A DNA stretch of 64,000 nucleotides from Balneola sp. (GCA_002696035.1 NZQV01000021.1:98991-162990); one strand, 5' to 3'. Counted from the first letter of the stretch, positions 53,374 through 63,258 are shown. Notes: generated from the letters alone by a model not told the origin. Translations and numbers: made by a program.

Positions 53374-54369
53374 CTAGAAATTATATCTTAATGTTCCAAC
53401 AGTACCTACATTTCCAGTTATCTCTTTCTGTGATAAATAAAATTGTAAATCTTTGTCCTTATTCCTGTAACCACCTGCAGGCTTGCTTGTAAAAGCATCA
53501 TAGATATTATATCCATAAACCAGAATTCCTGCTAATAATAATCCTCTGCGTTGATTGTCTAATCTTTGGACTTTGGTTTGTTGGTTTTCGGTCAGATCAC
53601 CAAAACGGAGAGCTGCCTGTTCAGAAGTGGCATTTTCATAGCTTTCCTGATACTCATGAAATACATTCAGTTCATAGTGGTAATCAAAAGATTTGACTCC
53701 TGCGAAGGTGAATAGAGTTGCAGCAGAAGCCCCAAAGAGAAAAGCCTTGATGTGCTGCTTCTTGTATAGCTGACTTGCACCCGGAATTATGGAGTAGAAT
53801 CTGGATTCTGATTTAATTGGCCTACGATGATCTTCAATATAAATGAGTCTTGGTTCAGGTACATTTAGGCGTCTTTTCTTATGGCCAAAATCAGGATTTC
53901 TGATCTCAAGCTCTTCCAGGTTCTCACCTATGTTGAATTTTGCAAAGCCAGTTCCCTGATATTCATCATTGTAAAAAATATCCGAATCCTCGTCAGTGAG
54001 AACGATAACATTAGCATCGTAGTAATGCCTTGCGGCTACGTTTTTGGTTAGGGTAGCGGGACTAAAATTACTCTCCTTAAAAGTATGTGAATAAGTAACT
54101 GTAGAGTCTTTGAATACCTGTAAATAAAGATTATCGCTTTTGTCAAAGTGGGTTTGAAGGGAAAAAAGCCGAACACCGGTTTCAAGTTCAAGGGAGTCAC
54201 CTGATGCTAGTTTAATTGCGTCAAACAAAATGTTTCCAGGTACCACGTAGGCTGAGTCGGTATTGAACTTGAATTTTAGCCATCCTGAATTGCTCTGTGC
54301 TAGGACTTGATTAAAGGGAAGCAAGAGTACTACCAAAATCAGAAGGAGATTCCCATAATATTTATTCAT
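53374..54369 (-). CDS. PEGA-like membrane protein of the duplicated module (A2)
   Basis: A 331-residue exported protein: signal peptide to about VLAQS, a beta-rich region, a PEGA-like segment (about 120-180, DIFYNDEYQGTGFAKFNIGE, where PEGA would read similarly), and IIPGASQLYKKQHIKAFLFG starting a hydrophobic helical part (about 195-225), then a second helix near 270-285. The PGAxQ-then-helix layout resembles DUF5683-type proteins. It matches the 334-residue gene at 56.5 kb in order of parts. Likely anchored in the inner or outer membrane; partner of the lipoproteins beside it. Confidence 0.65.
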   Translation of the reverse strand: MNKYYGNLLLILVVLLLPFNQVLAQSNSGWLKFKFNTDSAYVVPGNILFDAIKLASGDSLELETGVRLFSLQTHFDKSDNLYLQVFKDSTVTYSHTFKESNFSPATLTKNVAARHYYDANVIVLTDEDSDIFYNDEYQGTGFAKFNIGENLEELEIRNPDFGHKKRRLNVPEPRLIYIEDHRRPIKSESRFYSIIPGASQLYKKQHIKAFLFGASAATLFTFAGVKSFDYHYELNVFHEYQESYENATSEQAALRFGDLTENQQTKVQRLDNQRRGLLLAGILVYGYNIYDAFTSKPAGGYRNKDKDLQFYLSQKEITGNVGTVGTLRYNF

Positions 54370-54386
54370 AACAAAGAGGTTTACAT

Positions 54387-56471
54387 CTAATGGCTGGAAG
54401 TGAATACCCAGTCTTTTTCAAAAGTATAGATTATAATTTTTCCCTGGAAAACAGCAGCCAATTTTGTTCCGTCATCAGAAAGTATAAGTCCGAAGAGAGA
54501 ACCCTCTACATCTATTTCTAAAATATTAGCTTCATGCAAAAGGTTAGAAGAACATTTTATTTGGGAATAAAATGGTGAGCTATGATACCAATAATCTCCC
54601 CCATAACAAGTCAGAGAATAATCTTTCGCAGTAGCGAAACCTTTAATACCCCACCAATCAAATCTGGAGTGTACATCCCGAAATGACGATATGACTTCAT
54701 GGTTATTGAGTTGGACTTGTACTGCTTCGTCTTCTGTATATAGCAAGGCTCGTTTACCAAAGTTTGAAAAATATACATTTTGATATTCACTCCCTGCATC
54801 AATTTCTTGCGTAAAAGAGCTTTGATTTTGTATTGACAGATCATCCTTATTGATGGCGATAAGTTTTACTTTATATGATTCGTAAGCGTAGAATATCAAA
54901 ATAGTATTGTCGTAATAAGCCACATTAAATCCATAAGAATGCATAGATTCTTCATTTACTTGGTAAATTAGATTGTGTGTTTCAGTTTTATTATTCCAGA
55001 TGGTTACATAATAATTGTTAACTCTTCCTGTCTGGTAATCTACATCTCCATAAGCTATTAGGAGTTCTTCTTCTGAAATAACACCGAAATCTACGGGACG
55101 GTAAACAACAGAACTTGAAACTTCAGTTCTATAATTTGGTATCGTTTCAACTATTTCTCTTGAATCCGGGTCCCAAACTAGTATGTATCCCGAAGAACTT
55201 GACGTTACTATTGCATCTTTGGCGTCTTTATAATCTCCAAAGTCACTTGTTAAATCTTTGAGTTGAACTTGGGGTAGAGAGGAGGCTCTGGTATTTTGAA
55301 CATCAACTATAATTGGCCTTTTACCATCTGAGCTAAAGATAAAATGGGAGTTAGAACTATTAAAAGAACCGGTGGGGAAATATATTTCGTTTGTTTCTGC
55401 ATCAAAGGAAGAGGTATTTGTCACATGAAGCTTGTGGCTTAGCAACTTACTACTTGGAATAGTTTTGTAGTTACCTCTGCTACCCGTTAAGCGAAACAGA
55501 TACATATTCTCTTGTTGAAGATTATTGATAGGCTCTACTACATAGGGTGGTATAAAGGTCGCGTTAATCTCCTGAAGAGGATAAAATCGAGACGTGTCAT
55601 TGTTTGGGGCATAAAGTATTTCAACCTCATAATTATCTATAGAAAAATTACCTTGAACAAAACGGGATGAATCTTGCGAAAGCGCTATATGTAATTTACC
55701 CTCATTCTCCGAAAAAACGGAGGAGTTTAAAATATCAAAGGAAGGATGGAAAATAGTAGCAGGAATGGGTTTGTGGTCAGATTGGATTTCATTATAGACA
55801 AGTTTATAAAAATATTCAGTTTCAACCGGTTGATTAATATCCAGAGAAAAACTTGTTGAATTATCTGAAATATCAGCTGAGTGCTCTAACTCGAAATTAC
55901 TATTCTCATTGGTATTGGAATAAATTTCGATTTTAACATTATCATTTAACTCTGAGTACTGCCATTCTAACTTAACAGTTGGATTTGTTACAAAGGGCTG
56001 GATTGAAGCACTAATTTCAACTTCTGAAGCACTGTAAGAAACGGGTTTGGATTCGCTATAATTGATACCCTCTTTTCCTTCTATGATAGCCTGAATTTTA
56101 TACCAAACATTTACACCATTATAATCAATGTTGTCAATATATTGATATCTGGAATTCCATAAACTTTTAGGTATCTGCCCGATTTCTCTAAAATCTGAAG
56201 TATCAGTATCAGATCTAAATATTTTAAACTTATCTACATACAGCTCAGAATCAGGATAATTCCATTTAACTTTTAACACTTCTATTGAATTGACGTACTC
56301 ACTTCCTAGTTCTACCTGAATGTTAGAAGGAGCTTCCAAAAAGTAATGTTCAGACCAAGGATCCAATTCATTGTCGGCATTAAAGGTAGGGCTATTCTTA
56401 CATCCAAAAACAGATAAGAGCAAGCAGCTTAATAAGATGCAAGGTAGATGTATTTTTGAGTACTTATTCAT
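54387..56471 (-). CDS. large lipoprotein with FN3 and propeller-like domains (B1)
   Basis: ATG 56471 is preferred because the signal peptide with lipobox VFGC (Cys about residue 24) then starts normally; an upstream ATG at 56489 would overlap the previous gene. About 694 residues: FN3 domain at about 40-130 (VLKVKWNYPDSELYVDKFKI), a second beta-sandwich at 135-235, and a propeller-like C-terminal half (IKGFATAKDYSLTCYGGDYW, GLILSDDGTKLAAVFQGKII). It shares its plan with the 532-residue lipoprotein downstream. AT-rich. Function unknown. Confidence 0.7.
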   Translation of the reverse strand: MNKYSKIHLPCILLSCLLLSVFGCKNSPTFNADNELDPWSEHYFLEAPSNIQVELGSEYVNSIEVLKVKWNYPDSELYVDKFKIFRSDTDTSDFREIGQIPKSLWNSRYQYIDNIDYNGVNVWYKIQAIIEGKEGINYSESKPVSYSASEVEISASIQPFVTNPTVKLEWQYSELNDNVKIEIYSNTNENSNFELEHSADISDNSTSFSLDINQPVETEYFYKLVYNEIQSDHKPIPATIFHPSFDILNSSVFSENEGKLHIALSQDSSRFVQGNFSIDNYEVEILYAPNNDTSRFYPLQEINATFIPPYVVEPINNLQQENMYLFRLTGSRGNYKTIPSSKLLSHKLHVTNTSSFDAETNEIYFPTGSFNSSNSHFIFSSDGKRPIIVDVQNTRASSLPQVQLKDLTSDFGDYKDAKDAIVTSSSSGYILVWDPDSREIVETIPNYRTEVSSSVVYRPVDFGVISEEELLIAYGDVDYQTGRVNNYYVTIWNNKTETHNLIYQVNEESMHSYGFNVAYYDNTILIFYAYESYKVKLIAINKDDLSIQNQSSFTQEIDAGSEYQNVYFSNFGKRALLYTEDEAVQVQLNNHEVISSFRDVHSRFDWWGIKGFATAKDYSLTCYGGDYWYHSSPFYSQIKCSSNLLHEANILEIDVEGSLFGLILSDDGTKLAAVFQGKIIIYTFEKDWVFTSSH

Positions 56472-56475
56472 AGTT

Positions 56476-57480
56476 CTAATTAAGGGCAAACTTCAATGAC
56501 AGTGTAGCGATAGTATTTGGATTATATACATCTCCAGAAAGTGTGATATCCATACCAAAAAGCTTTGATGAATGAAGATATCCTGATCTCGGTTTTCGAA
56601 TAGAGTCGAAAGTTGTTAACGCATAAATCATCCCCATCAACAGAAGAGAAATATTGAAATTTGCACTTATTTGATCTAATTTTTCATTGACTTCAAGAGT
56701 TTTTTTTCTGTAGAAAAAAGCGTCAGCGGATGTTTGAGCATTATTATATAGTGCTTCCCATTCATTATGTTCATTAAGTTCTTTAGAATATATCCGATCT
56801 TGCCTAATAAGATTAACAGTTAATAGTCCTAAACTTAGATACGTAAGAGTTGCTCGATTGTATCTTTTGGAAGCAATATATTCAGCTCCTGGTACTAGTT
56901 TAGCAACAAATGTTAGCTTTGAGGGATTTTCATTAAACCGGGCGACTTCCGTTATGTTGATACTATTCACTGCTATTTTTTTACTCAATTCGCCATATTC
57001 AGGATGTGTTATCCGTAATTGATGAGTCCCGGGTTTTAGTAAAGTATGTACTGTGTGCTTCCCAATTTTCTCACCATCAATGTATACAATAGAGTTCTCA
57101 TCAGTGGTGACAGATAAATTGGTTTGTCTGACGATGGTTTGATAGGAGCTTTTAGGATTATCGGGGAAAGCATTAAAGATACGTCTGCTTGTAGTCTCTC
57201 CGGCTTTCGAATTGACAGTAAAAGTAAGATCATTGATCGATTCCCAAACAACTGTTATGTGTCTCATTCCCGGATCTACTTTTACACTATCTCCTCTGTT
57301 TATCAGGTGAGGATCTCCAAAATCCTTATCAACAACGACATAATATTGTTCCAGATCGATAACCACTTTGATCCAGGACGAGAGGGGATCAGAATGTTGT
57401 GCTGTTACATTTTTTGAACATAAGACAACGGCAAGAGAGAGAAGCAGGACAATTTTATGAATCTGAAAACGACTATTCAT
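56476..57480 (-). CDS. PEGA-domain membrane protein of the duplicated module (A1)
   Basis: First gene of the AT-rich module. The 334-residue protein has a signal peptide (to about VTAQH), a beta-domain, and a PEGA domain at about 125-180 (SIVYIDGEKIGKHTVHTLLK, THQLRITHPEYGELSKKI). KLVPGAEYIASKRYNRATLT opens a helical part with membrane-like segments near 205-222 and 280-295. It parallels the 331-residue gene at 53.4 kb in domain order, so the module looks like a duplication of an A-B gene pair. Function unknown. Confidence 0.7.
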   Translation of the reverse strand: MNSRFQIHKIVLLLSLAVVLCSKNVTAQHSDPLSSWIKVVIDLEQYYVVVDKDFGDPHLINRGDSVKVDPGMRHITVVWESINDLTFTVNSKAGETTSRRIFNAFPDNPKSSYQTIVRQTNLSVTTDENSIVYIDGEKIGKHTVHTLLKPGTHQLRITHPEYGELSKKIAVNSINITEVARFNENPSKLTFVAKLVPGAEYIASKRYNRATLTYLSLGLLTVNLIRQDRIYSKELNEHNEWEALYNNAQTSADAFFYRKKTLEVNEKLDQISANFNISLLLMGMIYALTTFDSIRKPRSGYLHSSKLFGMDITLSGDVYNPNTIATLSLKFALN

Positions 57481-57562
57481 GTATAAAAGACCGATATATT
57501 TTTTTAGAGGATAGTGAATTCAGATAATATAAACAGAGATTTTGCTGGTCTATTTCTGGGGC

Positions 57563-59260
57563 TCACATCCCCTCAATATAATCCCCAAACTTCCACTCTG
57601 ATTTGAAATCCGGGTTGAGTTCCTGCTTCGTTAGCAAAGCCTTCACCATTGCTACCGGAATGCTGTTGTTTTGGAGGATAGTGTCGTGGAATTCCTTCTC
57701 GGTCATCTGGCCGGAATCCACTAATTCCATTCGCAATGAATAAAACTGCATAGCTCCCACCATGTAGGCAATTTGATAAAGCGGACCATAGTTCCCTTCA
57801 AAAGAACGGCGGACTTCCGCCTCAGCATTGGCATATTCGTGGCCTACTTTTTCCACTAAATAATCGATGGATTCTTGGGGCGTCCAGTTCCCAAGGTGAT
57901 AGTTTAGGGAAAATACGATTCGTGCTGCACGATGCATTCTCCAGTACAGCATCCCGATCTTGTCTTCGGGATTGTTGGGGAAGTCTTTTTCCCACAGCAC
58001 AAATTCCCAATACAACGCCCAGCCTTCGGTCCAGAAAGGCGTGTAAAACATACGTCGATGAGTCTCATACCGCTGATTCATAAACTGCTGCAGGTGGTGT
58101 CCGGGAATGAGCTCATGATGCACCACGGCTTTGGAGAAATGAGGGTTATTACCACGCATGCTCATCATTTTTTCTTCGTGGGTCATGGTGTTGGTGGGAT
58201 AGGCGATCCGAACGGTTTCACCGCCTAAAAAGAAAGGCGCAAATTTTTGCCACTCGGGACTCAGCATCACCATGCGCCAGGTTTCTTTGGCAAGTTCAGG
58301 TATCGTAACCAGGTCCCGATCTTCTAAAAATGTAACGGCTTCGTCGGCTAATTCCTTCACTAATGGAGGTTGTTCTCCGGCTTCAACATGTGTGGTTTTA
58401 ACATATTCCAGGGCAGCTTTCCAGTCATCCCCATAACCTAATTCGCGGGAGGCTTTCAGCATTTCGTTGTGGGTCCATTCGTACTGCTCGTTGGCCATCT
58501 TGATGAGTTCCTGCGGTGAGTATGAGATCATCTCAAAGCCCAGTCGGCGATTGATCTCCTCTTCTCCGATAGGTGTTCCCACAATACCGCTTTCATCCAC
58601 CGATTCTTTTTCAGCATCAAAATGAGTTTCAGCAAATTCAGCATAAGATTTCAGGGAATCGTTAAGTGTTTTGAATGGCTCTTCTACCCACCAGGTGAAA
58701 TCAGGATCGAACCCAAAATAGAACTCATAGGCTTCGGAAATGCCTTCTTGAAGTTCTTGGATCGCATCCGACAAATAGCTTGCCTGACGCTTACTCAGCA
58801 TCCCGTATTCTTCCAACGCTGCTCTTTTCAACCTGACTTCCTTGCCCCAGTTATTAAACCAGGTTGCCACTTTTTTACCATCCATAGAAGTCCCGACTCG
58901 CCGCTGATTGATGAAGTCCATAGCAGCATCTTTGGCCGGAATGAACTGTGCGATCTCTTCAAACTGATCTCGTTCAGAGTCCAGAAAATAAGCCGATCGC
59001 TCGAGATCATTTTTAAAGAGCAGATAATCGACTTTTTGGGAATGAGGAAGTTCTCTGAAATCCAGCGTTTCCAGTTCACGTAGCCATTCTGAGTAGAACT
59101 GGTCGAAGCGGTCGAAATATTCATCAGAGGGTTGAATGGAGTATTTGCGGTCGAGGGCTCCATAGTCAGCTTGGTAGGTCGTGATCAGATCTGCAACAGA
59201 TTGTGCGGAGGCTGAAGCGGTGAGAAAAAGAAAGATCAAAAATGAAAGCAGGGTTTTCAT
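57563..59260 (-). CDS. DUF885 family exported metallopeptidase-like protein
   Basis: A 565-residue protein with a signal peptide (LLSFLIFLFLTASASAQS). DUF885 proteins are predicted zinc carboxypeptidase-like enzymes related to M2/M32 families; here HELIPGHHLQQF (about residue 380) supplies the HExxxH-type zinc motif, followed by FWTEGWALYWEFVLW with the third ligand region and RAARIVFSLNYHLGNWT. Length is normal for the family. Housekeeping-like base composition marks the edge of the AT-rich module, which begins 82 bases downstream. Confidence 0.85.
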   Translation of the reverse strand: MKTLLSFLIFLFLTASASAQSVADLITTYQADYGALDRKYSIQPSDEYFDRFDQFYSEWLRELETLDFRELPHSQKVDYLLFKNDLERSAYFLDSERDQFEEIAQFIPAKDAAMDFINQRRVGTSMDGKKVATWFNNWGKEVRLKRAALEEYGMLSKRQASYLSDAIQELQEGISEAYEFYFGFDPDFTWWVEEPFKTLNDSLKSYAEFAETHFDAEKESVDESGIVGTPIGEEEINRRLGFEMISYSPQELIKMANEQYEWTHNEMLKASRELGYGDDWKAALEYVKTTHVEAGEQPPLVKELADEAVTFLEDRDLVTIPELAKETWRMVMLSPEWQKFAPFFLGGETVRIAYPTNTMTHEEKMMSMRGNNPHFSKAVVHHELIPGHHLQQFMNQRYETHRRMFYTPFWTEGWALYWEFVLWEKDFPNNPEDKIGMLYWRMHRAARIVFSLNYHLGNWTPQESIDYLVEKVGHEYANAEAEVRRSFEGNYGPLYQIAYMVGAMQFYSLRMELVDSGQMTEKEFHDTILQNNSIPVAMVKALLTKQELNPDFKSEWKFGDYIEGM

Positions 59261-59367
59261 AGCCGGAGTTTAGATTCAAATGATGTGTAATGAAAAGCAA
59301 TTTTCTGTAAAAGCGCTATGTGGGAATTGAAAAGGTTGGATCGAAAGAAATCATGGAAATCCTGATG

Positions 59368-59413
59368 TTTTCTGAACCTTGATTTTTAGGATTGAAGGAT
59401 TAACTTGATTGAT
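59368..59413 (+). repeat. family-2 arm before the GxxExxY cassette
   Basis: TTTTCTGAACCTTGATTTTT (59368-59387) then AGGATTGAAGGATTAACTTG. It stands 20 bases before the GxxExxY ATG. Upstream, AAATCATGGAAATCCTGATG (59349-59368) may be the rest of a shortened reverse arm. Confidence 0.8.
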
Positions 59414-59433
59414 AAATTTCTAAAAATAGGGGT

Positions 59434-59811
59434 ATGAAATACAAAGAATTAACGCATCGGATTATCGGATGTGCCATGGAAGTACACAGTGCGCTTGGTA
59501 ATGGGTTTCAGGAGTTGATTTATCAGCGTTCATTGGGATTGGAATTCGATCTGCAGAAGATCAAATATGCTCGGGAAGTTGATGTGGATGTTTTCTATAA
59601 AGGCGTAGCTGTAGGGTCAAGAAGAGTGGATTTTTTGATAGAGAACAAACTTGCTGTAGAAATTAAAGCCATCAAAGAATTAGAGGATGTCCACTTAGCT
59701 CAAGCCATGAATTATTTGGAGGCCTATAACTTGGAGGTGGGGTTACTGATTAATTTTGGTGGTAGAAGTTTAGAATTCAAGAGAGTTCATAACAATAAAA
59801 AATCACGCTAA
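59434..59811 (+). CDS. GxxExxY protein (PD-(D/E)xK nuclease-like)
   Basis: A 125-residue protein with the name-giving motif in LGNGFQELIYQRSL (about 22-35) and a PD-(D/E)xK-like core RRVDFLIENKLAVEIKA (about 69-85) with Asp, Glu and Lys placed as in nuclease folds. GxxExxY proteins are frequent in Bacteroidota and scattered singly; their function is not established. The ATG has AGGGG upstream. The final residues (NNKKSR) and the TAA stop are encoded by the repeat arm that also ends the PIN gene downstream, so the cassette boundary cuts into the coding sequence. Confidence 0.85.
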   Translation: MKYKELTHRIIGCAMEVHSALGNGFQELIYQRSLGLEFDLQKIKYAREVDVDVFYKGVAVGSRRVDFLIENKLAVEIKAIKELEDVHLAQAMNYLEAYNLEVGLLINFGGRSLEFKRVHNNKKSR

Positions 59812-59908
59812 TCCCCAAATCCCTCTAATCACGGTTCAAACAGATAAGGTTTAAAAGGCATCTATTTCTGAACCTTGATTTTTTGGATTGAAGGATTCAT
59901 AGGATTAT
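59794..59908. repeat. family-2 dyad element between two cassettes
   Basis: A reverse arm (59794-59840, ending AATCACGGTTCAA) and a forward arm (59865-59908, TTTCTGAACCTTGATTTTTT, then GGATTGAAGGATTCAT) are imperfect reverse complements around a 24-base centre. The whole unit, centre included, is homologous to 60531-60649. It contains the GxxExxY stop codon. Confidence 0.85.
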
Positions 59909-59958
59909 TTCAAGATAGTTTTACATATATTGTATCGATAACTAAATCGTAAAACATT

Positions 59959-60165
59959 ATGGAAACTGTAAAAATATCCCCGAAATTTCAGGTCGTTATT
60001 CCGGCTAAGATTAGAAAGTCTTTGAATTTGAAAGCTGGTCAGAGGGTACGAATGATTCCTATCGACGGTAAGATCGAAGTAGTACCGGTTCCTGAGGCAA
60101 AATCCTTACGAGGATTTGCAAAAGGAATTGATACTTCTTTTGAGAGAGAGGAGGATCGATTTTGA
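59959..60165 (+). CDS. AbrB-type antitoxin
   Basis: A 68-residue protein: METVKISPKFQVVIPAKIRK then SLNLKAGQRVRMIPIDGKIE is a textbook AbrB/MazE swapped-hairpin domain; the C-terminal tail (SLRGFAKGIDTSFEREEDRF) resembles VapB toxin-binding tails. It lies 50 bases after the forward arm of the family-2 element and overlaps its PIN partner by four bases (TTGA). Likely an autorepressor of the pair. Confidence 0.88.
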   Translation: METVKISPKFQVVIPAKIRKSLNLKAGQRVRMIPIDGKIEVVPVPEAKSLRGFAKGIDTSFEREEDRF

Positions 60166-60548
60166 ATGTACTGGATTCTTCCGGGTGGCTTGAGTTTTTC
60201 ACCGATGATAAACATGCCGATATTTTTGAGCCTATCATAGAGAGCGATGAAGAGTTACTGGTTCCATCCATTTGTTTCTATGAGGTGTTTAAAGTCTTAA
60301 ATAGGGAATTAGGGAAGTCAAAAGCAATTGATGGCATTGCTTTGATGGCGAAGGGAAGAGAGATTTCGGTTGATCAAGAAATTGCATTAACAGCTGCTCA
60401 AATTAATGCAGAGCAAAAGTTACCCATGGCTGATTCAATGATCTATGCTATCGCCCAAAAATACGAGGCTATTTTATGGACGCTTGATTCTGATTTTGAG
60501 GGGTTGTCTGAAGTTAAATATTATTCTAAAAACAATAAAAAATCATGA
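60162..60548 (+). CDS. PIN-domain toxin (VapC-like)
   Basis: Start is TTG 60162, supported by AGGAGG at 60149-60154 and the 4-base overlap with the antitoxin. The 128-residue PIN domain has Asp4 in VLDSSGW, Glu in CFYEVFKVL, Asp in PMADSMIYAIA and WTLDSDF, the four acidic positions of VapC ribonucleases. Its C-terminus NNKKS and TGA stop come from a repeat arm and match those of the unrelated GxxExxY protein. It is not closely similar to the PIN protein at 9 kb. Confidence 0.88.
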   Translation: MNVLDSSGWLEFFTDDKHADIFEPIIESDEELLVPSICFYEVFKVLNRELGKSKAIDGIALMAKGREISVDQEIALTAAQINAEQKLPMADSMIYAIAQKYEAILWTLDSDFEGLSEVKYYSKNNKKS

Positions 60549-60649
60549 TAATCCCAAACTGTCTAATCATGGTTCAAGGAAAATAGGTTAAAAAGCTCCC
60601 GGTTTTCTGAACTTTGATTTTTAGGATTGAAGGATCGGCAAGATTACTT
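60531..60649. repeat. family-2 dyad element between the AbrB/PIN cassette and leuS
   Basis: Reverse arm 60531-60577 (starting AACAATAAAAAATCATGA, ending AATCATGGTTCAA) and forward arm 60603-60649 (TTTTCTGAACTTTGATTTTT, then AGGATTGAAGGATC). Homologous along its length to 59794-59908. No cassette follows the forward arm; leuS begins 75 bases later. Confidence 0.85.
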
Positions 60650-60724
60650 GAAAACTGATTTCAATGGTCTTGATAAAGGCTTATCTTTAGGATTCCGAAA
60701 AATTTAGAATCCAAAGCACAATCA

Positions 60725-63256
60725 ATGCACTCCTACAATCCGGATAAGATCGAGTCGAAATGGCAAAAGTACTGGCTCGAGAATAAGACCTTCAAAACAC
60801 CAACTGATAAGTCTAAGCCTAAGTATTACGTACTGGATATGTTTCCGTATCCGAGTGGAGCCGGATTGCATGTTGGTCACCCGGAAGGGTATACGGCCAC
60901 TGATATCATATCGCGATACAAGCGCATGAATGGGTTTAACGTGCTGCACCCAATTGGCTGGGATGCCTTTGGACTTCCTGCCGAACAATATGCGGTGAAG
61001 ACCGGAACGCACCCGCGGATCACCACTGAAAAAAACGTGAATAAATTCCGTGAGCAGTTGCAGGCTATCGGGTTTAGTTACGACTGGGATCGCGAGGTAA
61101 ATACCACCGATCCGGATTATTATAAGTGGACACAATGGATCTTCCTTCAGTTGTACAAAAAAGGATTGGCGTACGAAGATGAAGTGGCCGTGAATTGGTG
61201 TCCCGAGCTGGGAACCGTGCTTGCCAACGAAGAAGTGGTAGACGGAAAAAGCGAGGTAGGCGGATATCCTGTCGTTCGTAAACCCATGCGGCAGTGGGTA
61301 CTCAAGATCACCAAATATGCCGAAGAATTGCTTGAAGGGCTGGACGATTTGGATTGGTCAGAGTCTCTGAAAGACATGCAGCGCAACTGGATCGGGAAAT
61401 CTGTGGGAGCAGAGATCGATTTTGTGGTTGATGAATATGACGAAAAGCTCCGTGTTTTTACGACCCGCCCTGATACCATTTTCGGAGCCACTTATATGGT
61501 ACTTGCCCCTGAACATCACCTGGTTGATAAGATCACCACCGAAGATCAGAAAGAGGCCATAGAGAATTATAAAGAGGAAGCTGCTAAAAAATCTGATCTA
61601 GAACGACAAGAGCTTTCCAAGGAGAAAACCGGAGCTTTCACCGGAGCTTATGCCATCAATCCGGCCAACGGAAAAAAGATTCCGATCTGGATCGCAGATT
61701 ATGTGCTGGCAAGCTATGGTACAGGCGCGATCATGGCCGTGCCGGGACAAGACGAACGCGACTGGGAATTTGCAGAGAAGTTTGACCTGGAGATCATTCG
61801 CACGGTAGAGCCGCCCGAGGATTTTGAAGGAAAGGCCTATACCGGGGAAGGGCAGGCTATTAACAGTGAGTTTTTGAACGGACTTAATATTGAGGATGCC
61901 AAGAAGAAGATCATACTTTGGCTGGAAGGAAAAGGAGCCGGTAAGAAATCCGTGAATTATAAACTGCGCGACTGGCTTTTTTCTCGTCAGCGCTATTGGG
62001 GTGAACCGTTTCCGATCATCCATGTGGATGGCGAGCATAAGGCATTGCCGGAGTCAGAACTCCCGGTCACTCTTCCAGAAGTGGATAAATATCAGCCTAC
62101 CGGAGATGGCGAGCCACCACTGGCTAATGCAACGGACTGGGTGAATACAAAGGATCCCGAAACCGGAAAGCCGGCCAAACGTGAGACCAACACAATGCCA
62201 CAATGGGCGGGTTCTTGCTGGTACTATTTGCGATACATCAGTCCTGAATTTGATGGCGGTCCTGTTGATCCCGATTATGAAAAATATTGGATGCCTGTCG
62301 ATCTTTATGTAGGCGGAGCCGAGCATGCTGTGCTTCACTTGTTGTATGCAAGATTTTGGCACAAAGTGTTGTATGATATCGGTGTTGTTTCAACCAAAGA
62401 ACCTTTTCAGAAGCTGGTAAATCAGGGGATGATTCTTGGGGAAATGGAATTCACCGGTCCCGATGGCGAAAAATTATCTGATGATCAGGTAGAGAAGAAA
62501 AGAGATGGCTTTTTCCTCAAAGGAACCGATAACAAAGTGGAAGCCCGGGCGCACAAGATGTCTAAAAGCCGTGGCAATGTCATCAACCCGGATAACATTA
62601 TTGCGCAATATGGTGCAGATTCGCTGCGATTATACGAAATGTTCATGGGGCCGCTGGAGCAGGTGAAGCCGTGGAGTACCAAAGGCGTAGAAGGGGTGAA
62701 CCGATTCCTGAATCGTGTTTGGAGATTATTGGTAGATGATGATTCTGGTGAGATCTCGGACAAAGTGAAGGATATTGAATCCACAAAAGATCACCTGAAA
62801 CCATTGCACGAAGCCATTAAAAAAGTAACTGAGGATATTGAGTCTCTCCGGTTCAATACAGGTATTTCTGCTTTGATGATCTTTGTGAATGAAGCCAATA
62901 ACTGGGAAGAGATCCCGCTTTCAGTTGCCAAAGAATTTGTGCAGATCCTGAATCCTTTTGCTCCCCATATCACCGAAGAATTATGGCGGATGCTGGGAGA
63001 AGAAAATACGATCGCATACACCGAATGGCCTGAATTCAATGAAGAATACCTGAAGGCTGATGAAATTATGTATCCGATTCAGGTGAATGGAAAGGTCCGT
63101 GGTGAGCTTTACGTGGATGCTGAAAAAGCCAAAGACAAGGATTATGTACTCGGTTTAGCCAGGGAAGAAGAAAACGTCGCCAAATACCTGGAAGAGGGTA
63201 ATTTGGTGAAGGAGATCTTTGTACCAGGTAAGATTGTGAACTTAGTGGTGAAGTAA
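60725..63256 (+). CDS. leuS: leucyl-tRNA synthetase
   Basis: Class I aminoacyl-tRNA synthetase charging tRNA-Leu. [20 protein letters not shown] holds the HIGH-type motif (HVGH, residues 49-52) and KMSKSRG (from residue 611) the KMSKS loop. The CP1 editing domain lies at about 225-420 with the threonine-rich [16 protein letters not shown] and the later [16 protein letters not shown], whose Asp positions leucine-like misacylated products. The anticodon-binding and C-terminal domains follow. 843 residues, normal. A tRNA-Leu is encoded elsewhere in the window. Confidence 0.98.
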   Translation: MHSYNPDKIESKWQKYWLENKTFKTPTDKSKPKYYVLDMFPYPSGAGLHVGHPEGYTATDIISRYKRMNGFNVLHPIGWDAFGLPAEQYAVKTGTHPRITTEKNVNKFREQLQAIGFSYDWDREVNTTDPDYYKWTQWIFLQLYKKGLAYEDEVAVNWCPELGTVLANEEVVDGKSEVGGYPVVRKPMRQWVLKITKYAEELLEGLDDLDWSESLKDMQRNWIGKSVGAEIDFVVDEYDEKLRVFTTRPDTIFGATYMVLAPEHHLVDKITTEDQKEAIENYKEEAAKKSDLERQELSKEKTGAFTGAYAINPANGKKIPIWIADYVLASYGTGAIMAVPGQDERDWEFAEKFDLEIIRTVEPPEDFEGKAYTGEGQAINSEFLNGLNIEDAKKKIILWLEGKGAGKKSVNYKLRDWLFSRQRYWGEPFPIIHVDGEHKALPESELPVTLPEVDKYQPTGDGEPPLANATDWVNTKDPETGKPAKRETNTMPQWAGSCWYYLRYISPEFDGGPVDPDYEKYWMPVDLYVGGAEHAVLHLLYARFWHKVLYDIGVVSTKEPFQKLVNQGMILGEMEFTGPDGEKLSDDQVEKKRDGFFLKGTDNKVEARAHKMSKSRGNVINPDNIIAQYGADSLRLYEMFMGPLEQVKPWSTKGVEGVNRFLNRVWRLLVDDDSGEISDKVKDIESTKDHLKPLHEAIKKVTEDIESLRFNTGISALMIFVNEANNWEEIPLSVAKEFVQILNPFAPHITEELWRMLGEENTIAYTEWPEFNEEYLKADEIMYPIQVNGKVRGELYVDAEKAKDKDYVLGLAREEENVAKYLEEGNLVKEIFVPGKIVNLVVK

Positions 63257-63258
63257 AT

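Noticed and set aside
59368..60649. Integron with attC sites
   Set aside because: Dyad elements between cassettes recall attC, but no integrase gene is in the window and the arms lack the expected core-site form. Kept only as an analogy.
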